A stretch of DNA of 64,000 bases from CADCTP01 sp963849885 (GCA_963849885.1 CAWKIV010000021.1:62001-126000); one strand, 5' to 3'. Shown: positions 44,383 to 55,764, counted from the first letter of the stretch. Program-made: numbers and translations. Notes: generated from the sequence alone by a model not told the origin.

Positions 44383-44714
44383 GACGCCGTCCCCTTCCGG
44401 CGGCCGGAGCTCGCCCGGCCCGACCGCGGTGGCTCGGCGCCGCCGGCCGTGTCCCGGGTCGAGGCGGCCGGGCCGTGGGGGACCGGCGCGGCTCGCCCGA
44501 GTGCCCGGTGCAGGCACCAGTCGAGGATCTCGGGCCGGTCCAGCAGGGCCCGGGTGAGGGGGTCGTGGACCTGGCGCAGGGACCGGCCCACATCGTCGGC
44601 GAGCGCCAGCTCCGCCGGGTCGAGGGCGGCCTCGACGGTGGTCAGCTCGGACTCGACCTCGTCTAGCGCCGCGAGGACGGCGGCCGGCAGGTCGCCGGAC
44701 ACGAATGTGGTCAT
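44379..44714 (-). CDS. small island protein of unknown function (111 aa)
   Basis: A 111-residue acidic helical protein (MTTFVSGDLPAAVLAALDEV, ALDPAELALADDVGRSLRQV) with a Pro/Arg-rich tail. A GGAG lies six bases before the ATG at 44714. Its stop codon overlaps the start of the 418-residue gene. First gene of the operon. It is divergent from the AAA+ activator, and the 315-base gap between (44715-45029) contains an AT-richer stretch (GCGAAAATTGGGATGCGCAT) likely to be promoter. No family recognised. Confidence 0.65.
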   Translation of the reverse strand: MTTFVSGDLPAAVLAALDEVESELTTVEAALDPAELALADDVGRSLRQVHDPLTRALLDRPEILDWCLHRALGRAAPVPHGPAASTRDTAGGAEPPRSGRASSGRRKGTAS

Positions 44715-45029
44715 CGGATTCTCCAAGCAGGAGAGAAGGATCGGCGGACGGACTCCGCCAGGCGGCATGGCACGTCGTCGACGGGCGCGACCCCGGGTCC
44801 CGCGCGGCGGCCGTGTCGGGCCCGCACCGCGCCGGGAACGGTCTTTCGCCGTCTCGACGAACTGCACGACGCGCACCGATTGCACGGCCTCCCGCGTCTG
44901 CCCTCTGCCATACGCCCCTTCGGGGTGCAGCGCAAGGCTTGGGCGAAAATTGGGATGCGCATTCCCGAGTCATGATGGTCGCGATACGCTCAAGAGCGCT
45001 CACCAGCGGTGACAGTCGAGGGGATCCCT

Positions 45030-46429
<1,400 letters not shown>

Positions 46430-46437
46430 GCGGGGGG

Positions 46438-47992
46438 CTACGCCAGCCGGTTCCCCGCGGTGCGGAGGAAGTCGCGCACGATCCCGTCCATGGTCTGCGA
46501 CGGCTCGCTTCGCCGTTGCCGCTCGTGGAGCGCGGCGAACTCCTTCAGGTAGGCCTCGAACTGCTCGGGCGGCCAGCCCCAGGCGCCCCTCTCCAGCCGC
46601 ATCTTCGACGTACCAGAGCCGGCCGAAGGTCATCGAGGTCGTGCAGACGAAGCCGTGCAGCTGCCGACCGCTGGCGTTGGAGACCCGCTCCAGGTAGCTC
46701 CGGAAGGTCGGCGCGGGCGAGGGCTTGCCGAACAGGTACAGGTCGCGGACGATCGCCGACGCCGTCACCGCCGTGCCGGTCGGGCTCCGGCCCGAGGCGC
46801 GCGCGTCGGCGGCGACCGCGGTGGCGATGTAGCCGTGCAGGTCGCCGAGCAGCTCGGACGGCTTGGCGCACTCGGCGACGGTCTGTTGCAGCCTGGCAGT
46901 GTAGAGGCGCTCCACGAAGCGCTTGTAGAGGAAGACCGCGTACGCCTGGCCCAGGTCGCCCGCGAACGTGGCGAAGGCGGTCGGGTCCGCGTTGCTGAAC
47001 TGTCGGAGCTTGTCGTACTTGACCTGCGCGACGGGGTCGGGCCAGAGGGGGTTCGACGGGGGGAAGCCGCCGAGCCGGGCGTCGATCCCGGCCATCAGGT
47101 GGCCGACGTTCACCGACCCCATCGGCGTCGGGATCACCCGGCCGCCCGCGGACGAGCAGAGCCCGGTCGACTTCTTCGCCGCCTGGAGGTGATCCATGTC
47201 GAACCGGACGGCGATCGGGTTGGGCTCCGTCTCGATGTCCATCTTCACGCCACGGTCGGTGATGCCGTCGCTGGCCAGCAGCAGCTGCCAGAGCTGGTCG
47301 GCATACCAGACCTGGCGGATCTCGCTGACGACCTGCGAGGCCGACGCGGCTGGGTACTGTGCCTCGACCGCCTCGATGAACAGCACGAAGTCCTCGATCG
47401 TCTCGACCCGTACCTTCCGGCCGGGCTGCTCGGCGAAGGTGACCCGGTAGGTCGTGTCGTTCACGCGGTACTTCGGCTGGGCCCTGATCCTGGTGGCCGC
47501 GGCGTCGATCCGCTGCCGCTCGGCACCCGCCGGCCGGTAGCCGGGGTTCGCGGCCCGCAGCGTCTCGACCCGCTTCAGCGTCACCATCGCGTCGCGCAGC
47601 AGCAGCGCCCCCGGCCCCGGGTACGAGGGCTGCCCCGGCGGGACCGGCGCCGGTGGACCTGGGCTAATGCCGGCGAGCAGCGGCCGCACCTGGGTGTCGC
47701 GGATGCGGATCCACTCGGCGCTGAGGGTCGCGAAGGCCGCCGGCCCGTCGTCCTTGCGAGAGATCAGCCGGCCGTTACGCTCCGGGTGCCGGTGGAAGAA
47801 GACCACGTTGGCCAGCAGGTTCTCGTTCGTCATGCCGCCCCGGATGGCCGAGCGCAGCATGGTGCTCTCGATCCCGGCCCCGGGGTACGAGTCCGGGCCG
47901 AAGGCCACCTCCCCGCCGGTGCCCGGCAGGGAGTCCCACAACTCGGCCCGGAACCGGGCGAGCTCGTCGTAGCGGCGCGACGGCGCTGTCAT
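46438..47992 (-). pseudogene. island protein A with the NENLLAN/HRHPER module, one frameshift near the 3' end
   Basis: The ATG at 47992 has GGGAGG seven bases upstream. The first 90 residues hold the module shared with the protein at 48014-48969: AGIESTMLRSAIRGGMTNEN, then LLANVVFFHRHPERNGRLIS and EWIRIRDTQVRPLLAG. A Pro-rich linker and a large domain follow (TYRVTFAEQPGRKVRVETIE, PNPIAVRFDMDHLQAAKKST, LYTARLQQTVAECAKPSELL). Near 46605 the frame changes. The other frame continues MRLERGAWGWPPEQFEAYLK and stops at TAG 46438-46440 after AGNRLA, beside the end of the AAA+ gene. Uncorrected, the frame runs to 45992 as Arg-rich nonsense. FDMDHLQAAK has a D-x-D-H arrangement like some HNH-type sites, which is only a suggestion. 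No known family. Confidence 0.7.
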
Positions 47993-48013
47993 CGTGATCC
48001 CTCCCTCGACCGA

Positions 48014-48969
48014 TCAGGGGGCGGTGGTGATGGTCCGGTGGGACAGCGACCCCAGCGCGATCGAGCTGCGGGGGCGGTTAAGCGCCAGGCGACCGGCGCC
48101 GTCCCGGGTGAGCCACACGGTGCAGCGCCAGAAGATGAACCGGCGGGCAGTGCCGTCGGCCAGCGGCGGGAGGGCGAGCGGGGTCCACGGGATGCCTTCG
48201 ACCCGGTGCCGCGCGATCACCCACTCGGCGAAGCTGAACCGCGCGACGGCGTCCTGCGCGCCGCGGCGACCACCGCCCCCGGCCACACCTCCCCACCGCC
48301 GAGCACCTCCGTCGTCGGCACCGGCACGTCGAACCAACCGGGCGTGTCCATGGCGAAGATGTGGCCTCCGCTCACGGGCGAGAGCTGCTCGTCGGTGTCG
48401 TGCCGGTCGTCGCCGGTGCCCATCGGGTTCGTGCCCAGCTGGGCCCAGGTGCCGGCCCGGCGCTGCCACAGCGAGTCCCGCCGGGTGCGGGTGATGTCGT
48501 ACTCCATGCCCGCCCGATGGGCGCTGAGGGTGAAGCGCAACTCCATGCCGTTGCTCGCGGTGCCGCCCCGCCCGACGCCGAGCGTCTCCGGGCAGGACGC
48601 GCAGCCGTTGGCGGGATCGGTCGTCGTGCCGTCCGCGGCCCGGAACCGGAACGCGGTCACCCGCGGCATCGTCGCCGCTCCGCCGACCTCGAACCGCGGG
48701 CTTCCGCTGAGCAGGGGTCGCACCTGGGTGTCGCGGATGCGCAGCCACTCGCCGGCGAGCCGGCGGAAGTCGTCGCCGTCGCCCTTGCGGGAGATGAGCC
48801 GGCAGTTGCGCTCCGGGTGCCGGTGGAAGAAGACCAGGTTGGCCAGCAGGTTCTCGTTCCGCATGCCGTCGCGGATGGCCGAGCGCAGCATGCTGCTCTC
48901 GATCCCGGACCGCACGTACGAGCCCGGGCCGAAGCCGAGCTCCGCCCAGCCGGTGGCTGTCGATGTCAT
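48014..48969 (-). pseudogene. island protein B with the NENLLAN/HRHPER module, one frameshift
   Basis: The ATG at 48969 has AAGGAG nine bases upstream. Residues 10-75 repeat the module of protein A: RSGIESSMLRSAIRDGMRNE, NLLANLVFFHRHPERNCRLI and EWLRIRDTQVRPLLSG. A beta-rich C-terminal domain follows with CASCPETLGVGRGG and HIFAMDTPGWFDVPVP. At about 48255 the frame switches: the second frame continues DAVARFSFAEWVIARHRVEG, WTPLALPPLADGTARRFIFW and ends RTITTAP at 48014. One missing base accounts for it. MDTPGWF and RWTPLALPPLADG look like parts of a compact secreted-toxin or capsid-like fold, but I cannot assign it. Confidence 0.68.
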
Positions 48970-49067
48970 GGGCGTGCGCTCCTTCTATGCTCTGGGTCCC
49001 GGTTGCGTCGCCCTCGCGGGAGATCAGCCGGCTGATCCTCTTCGGGGACTGGCGCGGCCGCGGCCCG

Positions 49068-49625
49068 TCAGGGCCGCCGCTGCGGGACGACGGCACCGAA
49101 CGCCCGCCACCGGGCCGTGCCGACCAGCGTCGGGTCGCCGCCGGTCGCATGGATGCCGGAGAAGTCGACCTTGCCCTCGACGCCCTCGGCCGCCACGCCG
49201 AACACGCGGGACCACTCTGAGGCGAAGGCGGCCGTGTTGCACCCGAGCGAAACGGTCCGCCCGACCGGACCGAAGGAGGACAGCAGCGCCGCATGGCCGG
49301 CGATGGACGCTGTCGTGACCACCGCGGTCGCGGGCGGTCGGATCGCCCTCGCGTCCGCGGCGTGCGCGAGGGTCAGCCACAGGTCGTCGCGTGCGTGCCC
49401 CCAGAACCAGACCCGCTCGATCGGGTTCCCGACGCTGGCCAGCCGGGTCCACAGGTCCGTGGCGGACTCGAACCAGACCAGCCGCCAGCCCCGGTCCCTC
49501 GCCCGGGCTTCCAGCAACGCGGTGTAGGACTCGAAGCCGCGCTTGCGGACGTCGCTAACCGAGCCGCGCCCGTCCGCGACGTCGTCGAGCCAGCGCGCGA
49601 GGTAGGCCGGCCGGAAGAGAGCCAC
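49068..49625 (-). CDS. island protein with possible His/Cys (caspase/CHAT-like) fold
   Basis: A 185-residue soluble protein. ERVWFWGHARDDLWLTLAHA places a conserved-looking His after a beta strand. RTVSLGCNTAAFASEWSRVF places a Cys at the end of another, followed by GVEGKVDFSGIHATGGDP. The order strand-GH then strand-GC-N-T resembles clan CD peptidases (caspase, CHAT), but the homology is inferred from pattern only. GAGG precedes the GTG at 49625 by four bases. It is the first gene of the minus-strand set that continues with proteins B and A, separated from B by 98 bases. That spacer contains a stray copy of the RLISR-encoding sequence. Confidence 0.6.
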   Translation of the reverse strand: MALFRPAYLARWLDDVADGRGSVSDVRKRGFESYTALLEARARDRGWRLVWFESATDLWTRLASVGNPIERVWFWGHARDDLWLTLAHAADARAIRPPATAVVTTASIAGHAALLSSFGPVGRTVSLGCNTAAFASEWSRVFGVAAEGVEGKVDFSGIHATGGDPTLVGTARWRAFGAVVPQRRP

Positions 49626-49673
49626 CAGACCTCGACTGGAGGAGCGGCTCTACGGTGGACGTAGGGCTACCGG

Positions 49674-49734
49674 CTCGTAATGAATGGGTCGTCGGTTCGA
49701 TTTCGACAGGCGGCTCCCCTGACCTGCGCGTTCG
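49674..49734 (+). repeat. right attachment-site-like direct repeat (tRNA-Thr 3' fragment)
   Basis: This copy of the tRNA-Thr 3' half begins at CTCGTAATGAAT and includes the T-arm and acceptor 3' strand. It has two substitutions inside the tRNA part (ATGAATGGG for ATGAATAGG; TTTCGA for TTCCGA) and continues with CCTGACCTGCGCGTTCG. There is no 5' half, so it cannot be a functional tRNA. Confidence 0.85.
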
Positions 49735-49755
49735 ATGTCCGGTAGGCGAGCGCGC

Positions 49756-51976
49756 TCAGACCAGTGCGGCTTCGGGGGCCGGATCGGCTTTCACCGCGGG
49801 CGGTCCGGCTTGGCCCTCGGCGTCGATGGCCGGCAGGAGGCGATCGAGCCAGCGCGGGATCCACCAGTTCGCGTTCCCCATCAGCTTCATCGCCGCCGGG
49901 ACCAGGATCATCCGCACGATGGTCGCGTCGATGAAGATGGCGGTGGCCAGGCCGAGGCCGAACATCTTGATTCTCGGGTCGTCGCCCAGGACGAAGCCGA
50001 GGAAGACCGCGATCATGATCAGAGCGGCCGACGTGATCACCCGGGCGGTGCGGGCGATTCCGTCGATGACCGAGCTGTCGTTGTCGCCGGTGCGGACGTA
50101 GTGCTCACGCACCCGGGAGAGGAGGAACACCTCGTAGTCCATCGACAGGCCGAAGAGGATCGCGAACATGAACATGGGGATGAACGAGACGATCGGCACG
50201 GTCGACTCCAGGCCGAGGATGCCGGCGCCCCATCCCCACTGGAAGACCATGACCATCACGCCGTACGAGGCGCCGATGCTCAGGAGGTTCAGCAGCGCGG
50301 CCTTGAGCGGCACCAGCACCGACCGGAAGACCACGGTCAGCAGCAGGAAGGACAGCAGGACCACCGCGGCGACGAACAGCGGCAGCCGATCGCCGACGCG
50401 GCCGCCGACGTCGGCGACGTTGGCCGTCTGGCCGCCGACGTGCGCTCGCGCCGGGCTCCGGTCGAGCACGGAGGGGAAGACGTCCGCCCGTAGGCGTTCC
50501 ACCGTGTCGAACGTGGCCTCGTCCTGCGGTCCGGTGGTGGGATACGCGAGCAGCGTCGCGACGCCGGCGTTGATCTCGGCGGGCGCGACGGCGGCAATGC
50601 CGTCGTCGGCCAGCACGGCGGCTCGCAGCGGGTCGACCACGCGCGCGTCCTGCGAGATGTCGACCGCGATGACCAGCGGGCCGTTGACGCCGGGACCGAA
50701 GCCTTCGGCGACGAGGTCGTACGCACGCCGCTCGGTGCGGGACTCGGGCAGCGCCCCGTCGTCGGGGTTGCCGAGCCGGAGGGCCAGCACGGGTGCGGCG
50801 AGCGCCAGCAGGAGAACGGTGAAGCCGATCAGGTAGACCCAGGCGTTGCCCGGAGACGTGGGTGACCCATCGCCGCCAGCCCGAGCCCGCCGCGGCACCG
50901 TCCCGAACGGTGATCCGCCGGACGGCCAGGCGGTTGATCCAGTGCCCGGCGAGGCCCAGGAACGCGGGCAGCAGCGTGACCGAGGCGGTCACCATGATCA
51001 GGACGATGACCGAGATGGCGATCCCGCCCGCGGTCATGAACGGGATGCCGGCGACGGCGAGACCGAGGATCGCGATGACGACGGTGCCCCCGGCGAAGAC
51101 CACGGCCCGGCCGGCGGTGGCGACGGCGCGTCCGGCCGACTCCGCGACGGTCAGCCCGCGGGCGAGGTACTCGCGGTGTCGCACGACCAGGAACAGGGCG
51201 TAGTCGATGCCGACCCCGAGGCCGACCATGCTGCCGATGACCGGAGCCCAGCTGGGGATGTCGATCAGGTAGGTGATGAGCGACATCGAGCTGACGGCGA
51301 GGGCGAGGCCGAAGATCGCCATCCCGATCGGGAGGGCCATGGCGATCAGCGAGCCGAACGCCAGCAGCAGGATGACCGCCGCGGCCGCAAGACCGAGGAT
51401 CTCGCCCGGGCCCGTCTCGCCCTCCTCGAAGGCGAAGAACAGGTCGCCACCCATCTCGACCCGCAGCGGAAGGCGCTCCCGGGCCCGGAGGCCGAGCTCC
51501 TTGAGGTCGTCCAGGACGGACCGGTCCAGCTCTTCGAGCGGCGGATAGTGGATCCGGATCAGGGCGACCCTTCCGTCGGGCGACACCGCTCCGCTCGCCA
51601 CCGCGGGGTCCGGTCCCGCGGCCAGCGCACCGGCCGCGTCGGTGGCGCCGACCGCGGTGGGCAGGTCGTCGACCATCGCCTGGATCTCGGTCACGGCGGC
51701 CCGCGCGTCAGCCGAGGCGAAGAACGTCGCCCGGTCGTCGAGCGGAGTCATGACCACCTGTGCGGTGGGTCCGACCTGGTCGGACCCGGCGGCCGCGAGC
51801 AGGTCGGCGGCTTCCTGGGAGTCGAGACCCGGCGCGCCGAACGTGTCCTCGAGCTGGCGGCCGAGCGTCCCGGACGCTCCGAGCACGAACACCGAGACGA
51901 CGAGCCAGGTCCCGATCACGGCCCACGGGCGGCGCGCGGCGAAACAGCCCAGTCGGTAGAGAGCCTGCGACATCAT
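49756..51976 (-). pseudogene. MMPL-family RND transporter, frameshifted mid-gene
   Basis: A two-half membrane transporter of about 740 residues. The first half (MMSQALYRLGCFAARRPWAV, then GSMVGLGVGIDYALFLVVRH) and the second half (NAWVYLIGFTVLLLALAAPV, then FGLSMDYEVFLLSRVREHYV) each carry the GxDY-type proton-relay motif of MMPL proteins and a large periplasmic loop. The halves lie in different frames, joined near 50853 where HVSGQRL should read HVSGNAWVY; one extra G in a GGG run explains it. A GGAGGAG seven bases before the ATG at 51976 sets the start. MMPL pumps export lipids or drugs. It is divergent from a two-component system that may control it. If the indel is an assembly error the gene is intact. 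Confidence 0.85.
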
Positions 51977-52166
51977 CGGTGATCTCCTCCGGGGACTCCC
52001 GGTGCGGCGGTACGGCGACCGGGGCTGCCTCATCGTCACGAGGCCCCCGCGGCCGGCACATCGGCCCGGCCGACCGGAATTCCCCTGGCCGATCGGCGGA
52101 CGACCGCGGCGACGCACCGTGCTTTCGGCCGATCCGCCGTCCTCGTGCGTTCTCTACCGTGAGGTC

Positions 52167-53315
52167 GTGGTGGGAGACGCCGTCCGCTCGATGTGGGCCG
52201 AGCCCCGAGCTCCGCACCCGCCGGAGCGGGTGTGGCGGGACTGGCTGCTCGTCGCGGCGCTGGTGTCGACGGCGGTCCTGGAAGGCGTCCTCCGCGAGGA
52301 CCTGCTGTGGCGGCCCGTCGCGCTCCTGGTCGCCGTCGCGCTGGCCTTCACGCTGCTGTGGCGGCGCACGCACCCGCTGGCCATGGTCGCGGTCGCGTTC
52401 GGCGCCGTGATCGCGCTGACCGTCGCCTCGTTCCTGGGCACCGACGGACCGGTCGGGCTCAACACCATGATCTTCATCGTGCTGCTCCCCTACTCGTTGT
52501 TGCGCTGGGGAGCGGGCCGGGAGGCCGCGATCGGGCTGGCCATCATCGTGGTGGCGGGCGCGGTCGGTATCGCGGTCGACTACACGGGCGTCGTCGACTC
52601 GGTGTTCGGGAGCCTGTTCCTGCTCTTCCCCGCGGTGCTCGGCGCGTCGGTCCGCTACCGCAGCACCGCCCGGCTGCGTGAGATGGACCAGGTCAGGCTG
52701 CGCGAGCGGGAGCAGCTGGCGCGCGAGCTGCACGACACGGTCGCCCACCACATCTCGGCCATCGCGATCCGGGCGCAGGCCGGCCGCGTGGTCGCCGCCT
52801 CCCGGCCCGAAGCCGCCCTGGACGCTCTCGGCGTCATCGAGGAGGAGGCCTCGCGGACCCTCGCCGAGATGCGCGGGATGGTCGGCGTCCTGCGCGAGAG
52901 CGGCGAGAAGCCCGAGCTGGCCCCGCAACGCGGAGTCGCCGACATCGAGCGGCTCGCCCGCGGTGTCGCGAGCCCGCGGGTGGCAGTGGAACTCTCCGAT
53001 GACCTGGACGACCTCGGGCCGCCGGTCGATGCGGCGATCTACCGCATCGCCCAGGAGTCGATCACCAATGCGGTGCGGCACGCCCGGCGCGCGACCCGGG
53101 TCGACGTCTCGGTCGCCGGCGAGAGCGACCGCGTGCGCCTGACGGTCCGCGACGACGGCGATGCCGGCTCGACCGGCCGGAGCGGGGCGGGCTACGGACT
53201 CGTCGGCATGGCCGAACGAGCGATGCTCCTCGGTGGCACCCTCGAGGCCGGTCCCGACCCCGACGGGGGCTGGACGGTCAGCGCGGTGCTGCCGAGGAGG
53301 ATCCCCAGCACATGA
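52167..53315 (+). CDS. NarL-type sensor histidine kinase
   Basis: A protein of about 382 residues with five or six N-terminal membrane helices (residues 20-165), then the HisKA_3 dimerisation box ELHDTVAHHISAIAIRAQAG with the phospho-accepting His, and a GHKL ATPase domain: YRIAQESITNAVRHARRATR (N-box), RDDGDAGSTG, then GLVGMAERAMLLGG. No large extracellular sensor domain is present, so it probably senses a membrane-derived cue. The start is uncertain: GTG at 52167, GTG at 52170 or ATG at 52191. The stop overlaps the response-regulator start. Divergent from the MMPL gene, with 190 bases between. Confidence 0.9.
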   Translation: MVGDAVRSMWAEPRAPHPPERVWRDWLLVAALVSTAVLEGVLREDLLWRPVALLVAVALAFTLLWRRTHPLAMVAVAFGAVIALTVASFLGTDGPVGLNTMIFIVLLPYSLLRWGAGREAAIGLAIIVVAGAVGIAVDYTGVVDSVFGSLFLLFPAVLGASVRYRSTARLREMDQVRLREREQLARELHDTVAHHISAIAIRAQAGRVVAASRPEAALDALGVIEEEASRTLAEMRGMVGVLRESGEKPELAPQRGVADIERLARGVASPRVAVELSDDLDDLGPPVDAAIYRIAQESITNAVRHARRATRVDVSVAGESDRVRLTVRDDGDAGSTGRSGAGYGLVGMAERAMLLGGTLEAGPDPDGGWTVSAVLPRRIPST

Positions 53316-53968
53316 GCATCCGCGTGGTCATCGCCGATGACCAGGAGATAGTCCGGACAGGTCTCGCGATGATCCTGGACGCCCAGCCGGACATCGACGT
53401 GGTCGGCCAGGCGGCGGACGGACGCGCCGCGGTGGCCCTGGCCCGCAAGCTCCGTCCCGACGTGTGCCTCTTCGACATCCGCATGCCCGATGTCGACGGG
53501 ATCGAGGCCACCCGACAGCTCGCCGGACCCGGCGTGGACGACCCGATGGCGATCGTCGTGATCACGACTTTCGACCTCGACGAGTACGTGCACGGCGCCC
53601 TCAAGGCAGGTGCCCGGGGCTTCCTGCTCAAGGACGCCGGGCCCGCGCTCCTGATCCAGGCGGTCCACGCCGCCGCCGACGGCGACGCGCTCATCGCCCC
53701 GAACGTCACCGCCCGACTCCTGGCCGCGTTCTCGGACGCCCGTGCGACGCGGCCACCCCGTCAGCCGGCCGAACCGCTCACGATCCGGGAAGAGGAAGTC
53801 CTGATCACGGTGGCCCGCGGTCGCACCAACGCCGAGATCGCCGGCGAGCTGCACATCAGCCTCAGCACGGTCAAGACCCATCTCGCCAGCCTCATGAACA
53901 AGCTCGGCGCCCGGAACCGGGTTGAGATCGCGATGTGGGCGTACGAGACGGACAGGGTCAAGAGCTGA
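53312..53968 (+). CDS. LuxR/NarL-type response regulator
   Basis: A 218-residue regulator. VVIADDQEIVRTGLAMIL has the acidic pair, CLFDIRMPDVDG the phospho-acceptor D55, and FLLKDAGP the conserved Lys. The C-terminal HTH is LTIREEEVLITVARGRTNAE, then LHISLSTVKTHLASLMNKLG. It is the partner of the kinase whose stop codon its ATG overlaps. A likely target is the divergent MMPL promoter, as seen for similar local pairs. Confidence 0.95.
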   Translation: MSIRVVIADDQEIVRTGLAMILDAQPDIDVVGQAADGRAAVALARKLRPDVCLFDIRMPDVDGIEATRQLAGPGVDDPMAIVVITTFDLDEYVHGALKAGARGFLLKDAGPALLIQAVHAAADGDALIAPNVTARLLAAFSDARATRPPRQPAEPLTIREEEVLITVARGRTNAEIAGELHISLSTVKTHLASLMNKLGARNRVEIAMWAYETDRVKS

Positions 53969-54077
53969 CCGTCCGATTCGGATCGGCAGATAACTGCCGA
54001 GCCGGCGCTCTCATCCCTCACGAGTGAGTCCTGATCGGGGCCGCCGGTGGACGCTAGGCCGGACAGTGGAGGTCGCC

Positions 54078-54176
54078 ATGAACGGCTTGCTGGTGTGGAT
54101 ATTGATCATCGGAGTCATCATTCTCGTCGGCGCCGCGGTGTTCACCCTGCTGCGCGGCCGGATCGACCCGCCCTGA
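54078..54176 (+). CDS. very small single-helix membrane protein
   Basis: A 32-residue open frame with a clean ribosome site (GTGGAGG five bases before the ATG). The product is one hydrophobic helix (MNGLLVWILIIGVIILVGAA) followed by a short basic end (LLRGRIDPP). The strong ribosome site and membrane helix argue that it is real. It lies between the response regulator and a convergent acyl-CoA ligase gene. Unknown function. Confidence 0.6.
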   Translation: MNGLLVWILIIGVIILVGAAVFTLLRGRIDPP

Positions 54177-54240
54177 CGGGCGGTGGTCCAGACGGTCCCG
54201 CCGGCGAGGGGCGGCCCCTCAGGATGTGCGGGCGGCCGGG

Positions 54241-55752
54241 TCAGTTGGGCAGCTCGCGGCGGAGCAGCTTGCCGGACGGTGTGCGGGGGAGGCGGTCCAC
54301 CGGGACGACTCGGGCGAGGCGCTTGTACGGGGCGACGCGGTCGGCCAGCCAGGCCGCGAGTCCGGCCGCGTCCATCCGGCCGGCGGGGACGACGTAGGCG
54401 ACCGGCACCTCGCCGTGCCGGTCGTCCGGTCGCCCGGCGACCGCCGCGTCGGCGACCGACGGGTGCGTGACCAGCAGCGCCTCCAGCTCCGCCGGTGCCA
54501 CCGCGAAGCCGTCCACCTTGATCAGCTCCTTGAGCCGGTCGACGATGGTCACCGCGCCGTCCGCGCCGATGCAGCCGAGGTCGCCGGTGTGCAGCCAGCC
54601 GGCCGGGTCGAGCATCGCCGCGGTGTCGGCCGGCCGGTGCCGGTAGCCGGCCATCACCTGGGGGCCGCGGACCCAGAGCTCGCCGGGCCGGCCCGGACCG
54701 AGCCGCCGGCCGGTCGCGGGGTCCACGACGAGCAGCTCGGTGTTGGGCAGCAGGCGGCCGACCGTGCCGGGCGGGGTCGGGTCGACGCGGTCCGGTACGC
54801 AGACTCCCGCGGTGGTCTCGGTCAGCCCCCAGCCCTGGCCGACCACGCAGCCCGGCAGCCGGGCGGCGAGCGCCTCGTGCACGGCCGGCGACAGCGGTGC
54901 GCCGCCGACCGCGACCAGCTCCAGGGAGGGCAGCGGCGGGCCGCCGGCCAGCACGGCGGCGACCGGCGGCGGGACCGCGGTGAAGGTCACCCGGTGCCGG
55001 TCGATCAGGCCGGGCAGCGCGGCCGGGTCCAGCTTCGGCACGACGACCACGGTGGCGGCGGCGGCCAGCGGGACGGCCAGTGTCACCACGGCGCCGAGCA
55101 CGTGGAAGAACGGGGCGAGGGCGAGCACCGTGTCCCGCGGGCCGACCCGGGTGACCGCGCGGATCTGGCGGACCGCGGTGACCAGGTTGGCGTGGCTGAG
55201 CAGCACACCTTTGGGCAGGCCGGTGGTGCCCGAGGAGTACGGGACCAGGGCGACGGCCGCCGGGTCCGCCGCCGCCGGTCCGTCCGGTGTGGACAGCAGC
55301 GTGGACAGCGGAGTGGCGCCGGGCGCGGAGCCGAGCACGACCACGTGCCGCACGCCGGGCAGCCCGCGGGCGGCCTCGACCAGCCGCGGCGTGGTCACGA
55401 CCACGGTGGCGCCGGCGTCGGTCAGCTGCGCCGCCGCCTCCCGCTCGGTCCATTGTGGATTCAGCGCGGTCACCGCGGCGCCGGCGCGCATCGCGGCGAG
55501 CGCGCAGGCGGCCCAGGGCGGCGTGTTCGGCGACCAGAGTGCCACCGTGTCGCCGGGGCGCACCCCGCCGGGACCGGCGAGCCAGCCGCTGATCCGGGCC
55601 ACCCGGCGCTGCAGCTCGGCGTAGCTCACGGCCGCGCCGGTCGGCCCGTCGACCAGCGCGGTCCGCTCGGGATGAGCCGCGGCGGCCGCCGCCACCATCG
55701 CGGGCAGGGTCGTGCCGCCGACCGGGACGGCGGGATACGGGCTCGTCCACAT
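54241..55752 (-). CDS. acyl-CoA synthetase/4-coumarate-CoA ligase-like enzyme
   Basis: A 503-residue AMP-forming ligase. VALVPYSSGTTGLPKGVLLS is the ATP-binding signature, GWGLTETTAGVCVPD the aromatic-loop region, LHTGDLGCIGADGAVTIVDR the hinge, and PRTPSGKLLRRELPN the C-terminal lysine motif. It should activate a fatty or aryl acid as its CoA thioester; the acid is not predictable. GGAGG six bases upstream fixes the ATG at 55752. It is divergent from a TetR gene, and a perfect 20-bp palindrome overlaps its promoter region, so it is probably the main target of that repressor. Confidence 0.9.
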   Translation of the reverse strand: MWTSPYPAVPVGGTTLPAMVAAAAAAHPERTALVDGPTGAAVSYAELQRRVARISGWLAGPGGVRPGDTVALWSPNTPPWAACALAAMRAGAAVTALNPQWTEREAAAQLTDAGATVVVTTPRLVEAARGLPGVRHVVVLGSAPGATPLSTLLSTPDGPAAADPAAVALVPYSSGTTGLPKGVLLSHANLVTAVRQIRAVTRVGPRDTVLALAPFFHVLGAVVTLAVPLAAAATVVVVPKLDPAALPGLIDRHRVTFTAVPPPVAAVLAGGPPLPSLELVAVGGAPLSPAVHEALAARLPGCVVGQGWGLTETTAGVCVPDRVDPTPPGTVGRLLPNTELLVVDPATGRRLGPGRPGELWVRGPQVMAGYRHRPADTAAMLDPAGWLHTGDLGCIGADGAVTIVDRLKELIKVDGFAVAPAELEALLVTHPSVADAAVAGRPDDRHGEVPVAYVVPAGRMDAAGLAAWLADRVAPYKRLARVVPVDRLPRTPSGKLLRRELPN

Positions 55753-55764
55753 GCCGCACCTCCG

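Noticed and set aside
44715..45029. A -24/-12 (sigma-54) promoter near the AAA+ activator
   Set aside because: No convincing TGGCAC-N5-TTGC pattern was found on either strand.
49674..49734. A second tRNA-Thr gene
   Set aside because: The 5' acceptor strand and D-arm are missing; it is only a 3' fragment.
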